From: SKVL01 sp051747785
GTDB lineage: Bacteria > Patescibacteriota > Minisyncoccia > Phycocordibacterales > CSBR16-193
Direction: 5' to 3'
Assembly (NCBI GenBank): GCA_051747785.1
Contig: JBNJGN010000012.1
Coordinates: forward strand, 1 to 21,216
DNA length: 21,216 nucleotides
How positions within the stretch are numbered: the stretch's first letter is position 1; each line of letters begins with the position of its first letter. The notes beneath the pieces were generated by a model. The model was not told the origin of the DNA, did not search any database, and saw only the letters and a list, made by a program, of their open reading frames with translations. Below are positions 1-7,621 of this stretch, one piece after another. Made by a program: the position numbers and the translations under genes.

Positions 1-1
1 C

Positions 2-82
2 CAAGCTCTTCTGAACGGTCGGCCCAGAAAAACGCTTGGCTTCAGAAAGCCGGATGAGGTATTATTAGAAGTGTTGCGTTAG
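2..82 (+). CDS. IS30-family transposase, C-terminal fragment cut by the window edge
   Basis: Reading from base 2 gives 26 codons ending in TAG at 80-82, with no start inside the window. The peptide contains NGRPRKTLGFRKPDEVL, which matches the characteristic end of the DDE integrase-type transposases of the IS30 family (N-x-R-P-R-K-x-L-G-[FY]-x-x-P-x-E-V). Those enzymes cut and join the ends of their own insertion sequence. Only the last residues are visible, so whether the upstream gene is intact cannot be told. It points toward jag, which is on the opposite strand. The family call rests on a short but distinctive motif. Confidence 0.75.
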   Translation, partial: QALLNGRPRKTLGFRKPDEVLLEVLR

Positions 83-97
83 TTTTTAGAATCCAAG
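71..97 (+). mobile_element. Probable right terminal inverted repeat of the IS30-family element
   Basis: The bases that overlap and follow the transposase stop codon (GTGTTGCGTTAGTTTTTAG, then AATCCAAG) resemble right ends of IS30-family elements, where the terminal repeat begins within the last transposase codons and runs for 20-30 bases. The left end lies outside the window, so the pairing cannot be confirmed and the outer boundary is approximate. Confidence 0.4.
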
Positions 98-132
98 TAT
101 ATAAATAACGAGACAAAACACTGTATCTAAGA

Positions 133-612
133 TCAGATCTCTTCTTCTTGTTTTTTAAGCTCAACAACGATCCTTCTTTCTTTGCCCATCCCTTTTGAAT
201 GTGTACTAACATAGGGATCATTACTAAAAAGAGAATGGACAAACCTTCTCTCTAAAGAATTCATGGGGTCTAATTCCATATTTACCTGAAAAGACTTGAC
301 TCTGTCAGCCACCGTTAAAGCCTTTTGCTTTATGAGATCCAGATTTTCTTTTTGATAATCATTGACGTCCACAAATACCTGTATATCAGGGTCGTATTTC
401 TTTTTGGCCATCATATTAAGAAGAAGTGTTATAGCAAGTAGATTGGCCCCCTGTTTTCCTATGAGGATCTTGGAGTCTTTTTGAGAATATACGGAAATAG
501 TGGTTACTCCTCCTTCTTCACGCATAATTACCTCCTCATAAGATACACCCATGGAATTAAGCATCTCTTTTGCCAGATCAGTAGTTTTGTTATTTTCCTT
601 TTCTTCTTCCAT
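133..612 (-). CDS. jag: Jag/KhpB-type RNA-binding protein (KH and R3H domains)
   Basis: This 159-residue protein has the Jag (SpoIIIJ-associated, also KhpB) layout. A KH domain carries the GXXG loop as GKQG at residues 52-55. A C-terminal R3H domain spans roughly residues 115-155 and includes ERRFVHSLF and a following KERRIVVE strand. The protein binds single-stranded RNA, and in Firmicutes it affects cell elongation and division. The long N-terminal Jag_N domain found in many homologues is reduced here to a short acidic stretch. Its first 23 bases overlap the end of yidC, so the two are probably cotranscribed. No Shine-Dalgarno is visible, and translational coupling to yidC is likely. It is the last gene of the minus-strand origin-side cluster. 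Confidence 0.9.
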   Translation of the reverse strand: MEEEKENNKTTDLAKEMLNSMGVSYEEVIMREEGGVTTISVYSQKDSKILIGKQGANLLAITLLLNMMAKKKYDPDIQVFVDVNDYQKENLDLIKQKALTVADRVKSFQVNMELDPMNSLERRFVHSLFSNDPYVSTHSKGMGKERRIVVELKKQEEEI

Positions 613-1486
613 TTTTCTTTTTATTACTCTTATATTTCTTCTTTTTACTCTCTTTTTCTCCTTTGTTTTCTATGGCTTCGCTCTTTTTACTCTCTTTTTC
701 TTCTTTATCTTTCTCATTGGCTTCTTTATCTTTCTCTTTTTTCTCGGCTTTCTCTTTAGCTTCCTGATCAAATCTCTCCTTATCTTTCCTTAAAGAAAGT
801 TCTTGGAATATCGTGAAAAGGTTAGTAGTAAGCAGGTATAAGGCAACAACAGCTGAAAGAGTGTAAGCTATACCGGTAATGATAAAAGGGAAAACATACC
901 TCATTTGCATATTCATATTTCTTGCCAGCTCATCTTTAAAAGAGGGATCCTTCTTTCTTTCTTTCGGTGCAGGCAACGAAAGTTTAAGCTGAATAAAACT
1001 GGTTATACCAGCAAAAAGGGCCAGTACCACGCTTTTTTCAGATATATCAAAAACGTTGAAAAACGTCATGCTTATATTATCCGGGGTAGGAGTAAAACTA
1101 TATAAAAGATCAGGCCTTAGTTCCGGTAAATTGGCATGTATGAATATTAAATAAAGAGAGATTATTACAGGCATTTGCACTAAAAGTAATAGCACAGTAG
1201 AAAAAGGGTTTATCTCTTTTTCTTTATAGAACTCAAGCATCTTTTCTGCCTGTTTTTGTTTGTCTTCTTTATATTTCTCTCTTATTTCCTTAAGTTCATC
1301 TTGATGAACTTGCATCTTTCTCTGTGTTATTATGGCTTTTTTAGAGAGTGGGTATATAACCAATCTGACGGCAATTGTAAGAATAACTACTGCTATACCG
1401 GCATCTATCCAAGGTGAAACGCCTATTATCGCAATAAGGGTGTTATAGAGTGGTTCGTATATTACGGTCTTTAAAAATGAGATCAT
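590..1486 (-). CDS. yidC: Membrane protein insertase YidC/Oxa1/SpoIIIJ
   Basis: This 298-residue polytopic membrane protein inserts proteins into the cytoplasmic membrane, alone or with SecYEG. It has the short form without the large periplasmic domain of Gram-negative YidC. The conserved arginine of the hydrophilic groove lies in the first core helix (LTIAVRLVIYPLSKKA, near residue 42). A charged cytoplasmic hairpin follows (about residues 50-90), then further membrane segments (about 95-120, 150-170, 195-225). The last ~60 residues are a lysine/glutamate-rich low-complexity tail that becomes strongly basic at its end. Basic tails of Oxa1 and some YidC proteins are known to bind ribosomes, so the same role is inferred here. 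The end of the gene overlaps the start of jag by 23 bases. The ATG at 1486 has no clear ribosome-binding site. Confidence 0.95.
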   Translation of the reverse strand: MISFLKTVIYEPLYNTLIAIIGVSPWIDAGIAVVILTIAVRLVIYPLSKKAIITQRKMQVHQDELKEIREKYKEDKQKQAEKMLEFYKEKEINPFSTVLLLLVQMPVIISLYLIFIHANLPELRPDLLYSFTPTPDNISMTFFNVFDISEKSVVLALFAGITSFIQLKLSLPAPKERKKDPSFKDELARNMNMQMRYVFPFIITGIAYTLSAVVALYLLTTNLFTIFQELSLRKDKERFDQEAKEKAEKKEKDKEANEKDKEEKESKKSEAIENKGEKESKKKKYKSNKKKNGRRKGK

Positions 1487-1559
1487 GTTTATTTTTTAAT
1501 GTTTGAAAATTAATTAAGCTCGTTGGTTATAATAAAACAAATACTAAAATAAATAAAGT

Positions 1560-1895
1560 TTAAAGTTTATTTATACCTTTTAGCAATCTCTCCATATCTT
1601 TAATTAAAACATCTTCTCCTGTATTGACTATATTACTAGCCATAACAATAATATACATTCCCGGCTTAATTTCTTTATAATAATTCTCTAATAAAGAAAA
1701 AACACGGCGACGAATGCGATTTCTATCTACAGCCCTTCTAGCGATCTTACGCGGTACGGAAACCGCAAAAAGGGGACTGTCCGATTCTTTAATAAAAACC
1801 GCCTTAAAAAAAGAAGTGCGAAAGTACTTCTTTTTAGACGAATTAAAAACCCTCCGCACTTCTGATGAGGAGAGTTTTTTCTTTTTAGAAAGCAT
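1560..1895 (-). CDS. rnpA: Ribonuclease P protein component
   Basis: This 111-residue basic protein is the protein subunit of RNase P, which with its catalytic RNA removes the 5' leader of tRNA precursors. The RNR signature is visible as RAVDRNRIRRRV in mid-protein, after the FAVSVPRKIARR strand-loop that contacts the leader. Length and composition are normal. It begins three bases after the rpmH stop codon, the universal rpmH-rnpA pairing next to the origin, and yidC follows. No Shine-Dalgarno is visible, so expression probably depends on coupling to rpmH. Confidence 0.93.
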   Translation of the reverse strand: MLSKKKKLSSSEVRRVFNSSKKKYFRTSFFKAVFIKESDSPLFAVSVPRKIARRAVDRNRIRRRVFSLLENYYKEIKPGMYIIVMASNIVNTGEDVLIKDMERLLKGINKL

Positions 1896-1898
1896 GAT

Positions 1899-2039
1899 TT
1901 AACCGGAAACAGATAGTTTTTTCCTTCCTTTCTGCCTTCTCCTTCTAATAACCTCCTTTCCGGAAGGTGTTTTTTGCCTTGAAAGAAAACCGTGTGTTCG
2001 TTTTCTTTTTAGCCTTTTTGGATTATACGTAAACGACAT
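1899..2039 (-). CDS. rpmH: 50S ribosomal protein L34
   Basis: A 46-residue reading frame encodes MSFTYNPKRLKRKRTHGFL at its start and ends KKLSVSG. This is the L34 pattern: T-[YF]-x-P-x-x-x-K-R-x-R-x-H-G-F near the N-terminus, then an arginine-rich stretch (VIRRRRQKGRKKLS). L34 is a small, very basic protein buried in the large ribosomal subunit. The gene sits in its usual place directly before rnpA and divergent from dnaA. A promoter-like pair of hexamers lies just upstream, placing the predicted transcript start only a few bases before the ATG. Confidence 0.95.
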   Translation of the reverse strand: MSFTYNPKRLKRKRTHGFLSRQKTPSGKEVIRRRRQKGRKKLSVSG

Positions 2040-2048
2040 GATTGCTAG

Positions 2049-2076
2049 ATAATACCATTATTTAATAAAAAATCAA
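2049..2076 (-). promoter_or_regulatory. Promoter of the rpmH-rnpA-yidC-jag cluster
   Basis: On the minus strand a -35 hexamer TTGATT (2071-2076) and a -10 hexamer TATTAT (2049-2054) are separated by 16 bases. The expected start of transcription is near 2042, about 3 bases before the rpmH ATG, so the mRNA would be essentially leaderless. The same hexamers recur before rpsT. Confidence 0.6.
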
Positions 2077-2132
2077 ATTTTTCCAAAATTTGCTATATAG
2101 ATAAAAAGCTATTAAAATAGTAACCTGAAAAG

Positions 2133-2141
2133 TTATCCACA
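2133..2141 (+). promoter_or_regulatory. DnaA box upstream of dnaA
   Basis: A perfect consensus DnaA box, TTATCCACA, lies in the rpmH-dnaA divergent intergenic region about 100 bases before dnaA. It could autoregulate dnaA or form part of a bipartite origin together with the dnaA-dnaN cluster of boxes. A second perfect copy sits inside the dnaA coding region at 2395-2403. Confidence 0.7.
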
Positions 2142-2238
2142 TATTATGAACATACGTTCAACAAAATCATTACTAGTGGACGAGCATATTAAAATGCTAT
2201 TCTCTTAACTGTATTAACAATACATTCAAACAATAATT

Positions 2239-3582
2239 ATGGACAATGAAAAGCTTTGGAAAAACGCACTTGTAGAAATAGAATTGTCTATATCAAAAGC
2301 TAACTTCAATACATGGTTCAAAGACACCTATATAACCAAAACAGATAACGGAGTGGTTCAATTAAGTGTCCCAAACACCTTCGTAAAAGATTGGTTATCC
2401 ACAAAATACCACTCAATGATACTTAAAAATATCCGTAATTTTGCACCGGATGTATACTCTCTGGAGTATGTGGTAGAAAAGAATAGAACTAAAAAAGAGA
2501 GTAAATCAATCACATCAAAAGACACCATCTCTACCGAACTACCTCTAGCCAATACCTATGTAAACAAAGATAGCAATTTAAATCCTCGTTACAGCTTTGA
2601 GTCCTTTATTGTTGGACCTTTTAATGAACTGGCTTATGCCGCCTCTCAAGCGGTTATTAAAAATGTTGGCTGTGTATACAATCCTTTCTTTGTTTACGGA
2701 GGAACCGGACATGGAAAAACCCATATTATTCAAGCTATAGGTAATAAAATAAAGGAAAAAGATAGTAATATGAAAGTATACTATCTTACTTCCGAAAGAT
2801 TTGTAGTTGACTATGTAACCTCTATACAGTTAAACAAGGTCACTGAATTCAAGGAAAAATACAGAAAATATGATGTTCTTATTATGGACGATATTCAGTT
2901 CTTATCCAATAAAGAAAAAACTCAAGAAGAGCTATTCCATCTTTTTAATACTTTATACGACAACAATAAACAGATAGTATTCTCTTCTGACAAGCACCCT
3001 AATTATATTCCAGGGTTAGAGGACAGATTAAAATCGAGATTCGGAGCCGGAATGATAGTTGATATCCCGCTCCCTGATCAGGAATCACGTGCCGCTATCT
3101 TGAAAAAGAAAGCCCAAATGAATAACATATCCCTGTCAGACGAGATCATAAACTACTTAGCTTACTCTATAGAAGGGAACATTCGTGATCTGGAAGGTAT
3201 ACTTAACTCAATAGCCTGCCAGACAAAAATAAAAAACAATCAAGTATCACTTTCTGAAGTAAAGAACCTGGCCAGGAACACCAAAAAACCACAAAAAACC
3301 ACTTCAGCTTCCGAGGTTATAAGAGCCGTGGCAGTATTTTATAACATTGAAGAAGAGTTCATACACAAAAAAACAAGAAAAAAAGAGGTGATACGACCCA
3401 GACAGGTAACCATGTATATTTTAAGAGAAGATTACAAGATCTCCTATCCTTCCATAGGAGAAAAATTAGGAGGAAGAGACCATACTACTGTTATTCATTC
3501 TTGCGAGAAAATAAAAGAAGAACTTAAAAGAAATGAAAACTTAGGTCAAGAACTGGAACAGATAAGAACTATGATAAATTAA
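2239..3582 (+). CDS. dnaA: Chromosomal replication initiator protein DnaA
   Basis: This 447-residue protein binds DnaA boxes at the origin, opens the duplex and helps load the replicative helicase. All expected parts are visible: an N-terminal domain I (about residues 1-80), a short variable linker, then AAA+ domain III. Domain III has a Walker A motif GGTGHGKT near residue 154 and a Walker B motif LIMDDIQFL near residue 215, followed by the LEDRLKSRFGAG arginine-finger region. The C-terminal helix-turn-helix domain IV contains the DnaA signature (PSIGEKLGGRDHTTVIHS). Length is normal. It is divergent from rpmH and followed by dnaN. No Shine-Dalgarno precedes the ATG. The gene carries a perfect DnaA box in its 5' part. 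Confidence 0.98.
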   Translation: MDNEKLWKNALVEIELSISKANFNTWFKDTYITKTDNGVVQLSVPNTFVKDWLSTKYHSMILKNIRNFAPDVYSLEYVVEKNRTKKESKSITSKDTISTELPLANTYVNKDSNLNPRYSFESFIVGPFNELAYAASQAVIKNVGCVYNPFFVYGGTGHGKTHIIQAIGNKIKEKDSNMKVYYLTSERFVVDYVTSIQLNKVTEFKEKYRKYDVLIMDDIQFLSNKEKTQEELFHLFNTLYDNNKQIVFSSDKHPNYIPGLEDRLKSRFGAGMIVDIPLPDQESRAAILKKKAQMNNISLSDEIINYLAYSIEGNIRDLEGILNSIACQTKIKNNQVSLSEVKNLARNTKKPQKTTSASEVIRAVAVFYNIEEEFIHKKTRKKEVIRPRQVTMYILREDYKISYPSIGEKLGGRDHTTVIHSCEKIKEELKRNENLGQELEQIRTMIN

Positions 3583-3833
3583 AAAGCTGCTGTTTAACTC
3601 TGTGGATAAGTAGTTGATTGGTGTGTATATAAACAGAGAACAGAAACTGATGAATTTTTAGGCAACCGGTTACTAACAGTAAAAAAGATAATATTAACTT
3701 AGTTTTCCACAGTATTTATGAACTTATTAAAAGAAAAATATACTTCTGTTAAGCCATTTTTTTAAAGTATCCCCATATACACATTACTAATAATAAAAGT
3801 AGAGAAGTGATTTATTTATAATTTTATTATTTT
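3583..3833. other. Candidate origin of replication (oriC) between dnaA and dnaN
   Basis: This 251-base AT-rich gap holds four DnaA-box-like sites. TGTGGATAA at 3601-3609 is a perfect box on the minus strand. TGTGTATAT at 3622-3630 is a minus-strand site with one mismatch to TTATACACA. TTTTCCACA at 3703-3711 has one mismatch to TTATCCACA. ATATACACA at 3775-3783 has one mismatch to TTATACACA. Between and after them are A/T-only runs that could serve as the unwinding element. The dnaA-dnaN gap is the commonest origin location in bacteria. Origin function is inferred from the clustering of sites and the gene context. Confidence 0.7.
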
Positions 3834-4937
3834 ATGAAAATAGAATGTTCAAAAGAAAAACTTTCTTCTGCTCTACAAAAGCTAGAGAAAGTTGCTGTTA
3901 AGAATCCCACGTTACCTGTTTTAAAGTGTATTTTATTTGTTGCCAAGGGTAAGAATATATATTTAAGAGCCACTAATTTAGATATAGGGGTAGAAATAGA
4001 GATACCTGGTAAAGTTTCTGAAGAAGGAGATGTTGCTCTACCTAGCGATGTGATAACACATCTTATAACCAGTATTCCTGAAAAAGGAAAAGTGGTTCTT
4101 GAAAAAGAAGATGAGAAAGGGGTTTTGGTAAAAACCGATAAAACTTCTACACAGATAAATGCTTATCCGTCAGAAGATTTTCCTAATATTCCTAAAGCGG
4201 AAGGTGATTCTGGTTCTTTTTCTATCTCTTCCGACTCTTTTGAAGATGGAGTTAAATCTGTTTGGTTTAGTGCCTCAAACTCAAACATTAAACCCGAGTT
4301 ATCAAGTGTTTATATATATGAAAAAGAAAATACTCTGTATTTTGTGGCAACCGATTTTTTTAGACTCTCAGAGAAAAAGATCAACGTCAGTACCGATATA
4401 GAGGGTCTGTCTATATTATTGCCTTATAAGAACACACAGAGCCTAATAAGGATACTTGAGCAAAAGGACGACGTTAAATTTTATGTAGATGAGAATCAGA
4501 TATCTTTGGTAACTAAAGATACTTTAATAACATCCAGAACCATAAATGGTAACTTTCCTGATTATCAACAGATAATCCCAGCCCAATTTACTTCTAAGGT
4601 TACTCTTCTTAAAGAGGATCTCATTTCAGCCTTAAAGATAAACTCAATATTTTCCGGGGAATTTAATCAAGTGAAATTTATGGTAAGTCCTTCAAAGAAA
4701 ACTTTTAAAGTTGAAACAAATAATGCTCATATAGGCAAGAATGCTACCGAGATGGAGGCTGAAACAGAAGGGGAGGATATGGAAATAACTTTTAATCATA
4801 AGTATATATCGGACTGTTTACCTTATTTTAAGTCAGAAAGCGTTATTTTAGGCTTTGAGGGATTGAATAAACCTTTAGCTATAAAAGGGGTAAATGATGA
4901 ATCACTTCTACAGCTGATTATGCCTATGAATAAATGA
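3834..4937 (+). CDS. dnaN: DNA polymerase III beta subunit (sliding clamp)
   Basis: This 367-residue protein forms the ring that tethers DNA polymerase III and other enzymes to DNA. The full length and the start (MKIECSKEKLSSALQKLEKV) fit the three-domain beta clamp. Recognisable segments are NPTLPVLKCILF in domain 1, the PSEDFPNIP turn between domains, VATDFFRLS in the middle domain, and the C-terminal end LLQLIMPMNK, which corresponds to the conserved P-M-R/N tail of the peptide-binding pocket. It follows dnaA after the presumed origin. Its stop overlaps the start of the next gene (ATGA), indicating translational coupling. No Shine-Dalgarno is visible. Confidence 0.97.
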   Translation: MKIECSKEKLSSALQKLEKVAVKNPTLPVLKCILFVAKGKNIYLRATNLDIGVEIEIPGKVSEEGDVALPSDVITHLITSIPEKGKVVLEKEDEKGVLVKTDKTSTQINAYPSEDFPNIPKAEGDSGSFSISSDSFEDGVKSVWFSASNSNIKPELSSVYIYEKENTLYFVATDFFRLSEKKINVSTDIEGLSILLPYKNTQSLIRILEQKDDVKFYVDENQISLVTKDTLITSRTINGNFPDYQQIIPAQFTSKVTLLKEDLISALKINSIFSGEFNQVKFMVSPSKKTFKVETNNAHIGKNATEMEAETEGEDMEITFNHKYISDCLPYFKSESVILGFEGLNKPLAIKGVNDESLLQLIMPMNK

Positions 4938-5200
4938 TCTCAATGAAAGAGATACCTGAGTTTTTAGAACGTTTTAAAAGAATACTTTATTCTCACGAGG
5001 CTACACAGAAAATTTTAAGTGAGGCTGTTTATGAATGCTTAAATTTAGAGATAGAACCGGATCATTTCTTAGTAAGAGGGGACAGTGTTCATGTTAGCTG
5101 TGATTCTGTTGTTAAAAACGAGATACTGATAAATAATGATAAAATACTGGATTCCTTTTATAAAAAAGGGGGTTCCAAGAGTATATCCAAAATAAATTAA
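4934..5200 (+). CDS. Small DUF721/DciA-like protein
   Basis: This 88-residue protein overlaps the dnaN stop by 4 bases (ATGA), so it is probably translated with the clamp. The pattern is short helices (FLERFKRILYSHEATQKILSEA), then a beta segment (HFLVRGDSVHVSC), then a conserved-looking VKNEILINNDKIL helix. This resembles the compact DUF721 fold of DciA, which loads or stimulates the replicative helicase in bacteria lacking DnaC/DnaI. The assignment is by pattern and by its place next to dnaN; sequence identity to DciA is too low to be sure by eye. It may start at the internal Met4. It ends 7 bases from the convergent PBP gene. Confidence 0.45.
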   Translation: MISMKEIPEFLERFKRILYSHEATQKILSEAVYECLNLEIEPDHFLVRGDSVHVSCDSVVKNEILINNDKILDSFYKKGGSKSISKIN

Positions 5201-5207
5201 TATTTTT

Positions 5208-7418
5208 CTAAAGATCTTGTTTTTCAACCCATTCTCTAACAGGGTGCTCCCAGTAAATATACTGAGAGTCTTTTTTGGGATTTGAAGGTATATCACCTCT
5301 AGGATCTTCTTTTTTAACCCAGTGTAAAATGGAGTGTATTCTGTTTACAAAGACTTTATCATTATTTTTATCTTCTTCTTCTTCGTTTTTTTCGTCTTCT
5401 TCAACGATATCACCTGTACTCTCTTTATCTTCTTCCTCATCCTTTTCATCATCTTCTACATTTTCATAACTACCTACATTCCAAACACCTCTTAAGACAG
5501 GTTTAAGGTCTGATATGTCCTTTTTCTGAAATTCCGGGAAAGGTGAGGAGAAGTCATCTAGTACAGGTTCAGTGAAATCTCTCCAAAAAGGTGTGATTAT
5601 GAAACTGGCCACACGCCTGTCCATAGGAGTGTTGTCATTATTACCCGCCCATGCTCCGACTGCAATATCCGGAGTATATCCGACAATCCATGCATCTTTA
5701 TAGTTGTTTGTTGTTCCTGTTTTTACCGCGACATCATGGTCTTTGAAATTAAGTAAAGAGTTCTCACCAAAAGCCGGTGCCCTGGCTCTGTTATCCGATA
5801 GTATATCCGACATAGTCAAAGCTATATCTCTATCAAGCACTCTCTCTTTTCTGGGTTTATTTTCCTCTATTATTTCTCCATTACTGTTTTCTATTTTTAA
5901 AATAGGAGAGTATGGGACACGTATACCTTCATTAGCAAAAACACTGTAAGCGCTTGTTATATTCAAAAGAGAAACCTCTCCTCCTCCTAAGACCATAGTT
6001 AGACCATATCTTTTAATATCTTTTGTATTCTCAATACCCATAGAACTTGCCAGTTCGGCTGTTTCTTTCAAACCTGCTAAATAAAGGGTTTTAACTGCCG
6101 GTACATTTATAGATTGAGCTAAAGCGTCTCTCATGGTTACGGGGCCCTTAAAAACGCCATCATAATTTTGTGGAGAATAACAGGGAGATTCGTGTCTTAG
6201 ATCATCAGGTGAACAGCTGGTAGAGAACTGTGTTTTAAGATCAAAAAGAACGGTTTCAGGTGTATAACCTCTTTTAAAAGCTTGGGCGTAAGCAAAGGGT
6301 TTAAAAGCCGATCCGGGCTGTCTTTTTGATGTTACTATATTATAGCTTCCGTCTATTTCAGGGTCGGAGTAATCTCTTGATCCGACCATTACCAATATTT
6401 CCCCTGTTTTAGGATCAACTGCCGTTAAGGCGATATTTTCTGCATCAAAATTCTCCTTGTTTTGCATGGCATGCTCTAAGGCTAACTCTTCCGCTCTTTC
6501 TTGCATTTCATAGTCAAGGGTTGTAGTAATACGCACTCCTCCTTGGTCCCATATATCTGTTCCGTATTTTTCTTCAATATAAGAATGTACATACATTACA
6601 AAATGAGGGGCCTTTATATCTCCATCCTCCTTACTTAAGAACTTAATTTCTTTTTCAACCGCTTCTTTATATTCTTCTTTTGTTATGTATCCTTGATCAT
6701 ACATTTCACCTAAAACAAAGTTTTTTCTTTTTTCCAACAATTCTCTGTTTTCTCCATATGGTGATAATCTGGTGGGGGATACGGGTAAAGCTGCCAAGTA
6801 AGCAGCTTCAGCGATGTTCACATCGGAGGCACTTTTACTAAAAAAAGATCTACTCGCTTGTTCTACACCATATATATTTCCTCCATATGGTGTTTCATTA
6901 AGATAGAACTCAAATATTTTATCTTTATCCATTGACTGTTCAAGTCTTATAGAGAAGATCCATTCCTTCAGTTTTCTGGATATCGCCTTTTCTGGGGTTA
7001 ATACGGAATTTTTAACAACCTGTTGAGTTAAAGTTGATCCTCCTTGAGTAAAATTACCTGTTTTTAGGTTTACCAACATAGCCCTTATAACCGCTCTGGG
7101 TTGGACTCCCATATGATCGTAAAAATCACTGTCTTCAACAGCCAAAGTGGCATGTTTTATATGTTCACTTATATCTTCAAAAGGCACCACAGTTCTTCTT
7201 GCGTGTCCAAAAACATCAAAAAGCAACGTTTCACCGTCTCTGGCGTATATTTTGGCGCTTTGATCAACTATCCTTTCCTCAAAAGAATCCAAGTGAGGCA
7301 TTTTAAGCGTGGATATCCACAGTATCATTGCACCCAACAAAAATATAACAAAGGCGGTCAGGAATACAATGCCGTATTTAAAAACAGAACTTTTTATTAT
7401 TCTTTTTATCAGTTTCAT
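5208..7418 (-). CDS. Class A penicillin-binding protein (PBP1A type)
   Basis: This 736-residue bifunctional peptidoglycan synthase polymerises glycan strands from lipid II and cross-links their peptides outside the cytoplasmic membrane. An N-terminal membrane anchor (about residues 12-36) is followed by a GT51 glycosyltransferase domain with catalytic glutamate E95 in EDSDFYDH and the TQGGSTLTQQ motif. The transpeptidase domain has SxxK in PGSAFKPF (serine near 369), SxN in QSINVPA, and KTGT near 565. The C-terminal ~80 residues contain a strongly acidic low-complexity stretch, then a short ordered end. The region just upstream (AAAAGG, CCAGG) offers only a weak ribosome-binding site. It converges with the DUF721-like gene. 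Confidence 0.95.
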   Translation of the reverse strand: MKLIKRIIKSSVFKYGIVFLTAFVIFLLGAMILWISTLKMPHLDSFEERIVDQSAKIYARDGETLLFDVFGHARRTVVPFEDISEHIKHATLAVEDSDFYDHMGVQPRAVIRAMLVNLKTGNFTQGGSTLTQQVVKNSVLTPEKAISRKLKEWIFSIRLEQSMDKDKIFEFYLNETPYGGNIYGVEQASRSFFSKSASDVNIAEAAYLAALPVSPTRLSPYGENRELLEKRKNFVLGEMYDQGYITKEEYKEAVEKEIKFLSKEDGDIKAPHFVMYVHSYIEEKYGTDIWDQGGVRITTTLDYEMQERAEELALEHAMQNKENFDAENIALTAVDPKTGEILVMVGSRDYSDPEIDGSYNIVTSKRQPGSAFKPFAYAQAFKRGYTPETVLFDLKTQFSTSCSPDDLRHESPCYSPQNYDGVFKGPVTMRDALAQSINVPAVKTLYLAGLKETAELASSMGIENTKDIKRYGLTMVLGGGEVSLLNITSAYSVFANEGIRVPYSPILKIENSNGEIIEENKPRKERVLDRDIALTMSDILSDNRARAPAFGENSLLNFKDHDVAVKTGTTNNYKDAWIVGYTPDIAVGAWAGNNDNTPMDRRVASFIITPFWRDFTEPVLDDFSSPFPEFQKKDISDLKPVLRGVWNVGSYENVEDDEKDEEEDKESTGDIVEEDEKNEEEEDKNNDKVFVNRIHSILHWVKKEDPRGDIPSNPKKDSQYIYWEHPVREWVEKQDL

Positions 7419-7572
7419 ATACCTGGCCTTTTATCAGCTGTATTTAAAATCCTATAGGCTTTTTAAGCTATTTTGCAGGCCTATTTTATGACCTTTAGTT
7501 TATCACAAGACTTAATTTTATAGAACAGACCTTTATTGATCCATCAGATGGTTTTGATTTTATTTTATATAA

Positions 7573-7598
7573 AAAAACGGCTCTATATAGCCGTTTTT
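7573..7598 (-). terminator. Rho-independent terminator, probably bidirectional
   Basis: A perfect 10-base inverted repeat, AAAAACGGCT / AGCCGTTTTT, encloses a 6-base loop. Read on the minus strand, the stem ends in a run of seven T. It lies 24 bases beyond the stop of the small acidic gene at 7622-7789 and ends the ruvC-side minus-strand transcription before the PBP gene. T-rich sequence also follows on the plus strand. Confidence 0.75.
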
Positions 7599-7621
7599 AC
7601 TTTTTAAAGTTTGATTTAAAA

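Noticed and set aside
604..790. Long pyrimidine-rich tract on the plus strand with open frames
   Set aside because: It is the complement of the lysine/glutamate-rich tail of YidC; the plus-strand frames are shadows.
7430..7495. Inverted repeat ATAGGC/GCCTAT upstream of the PBP gene
   Set aside because: Only six bases per arm in AT-rich DNA, with no associated promoter or T-run; not distinguishable from chance.
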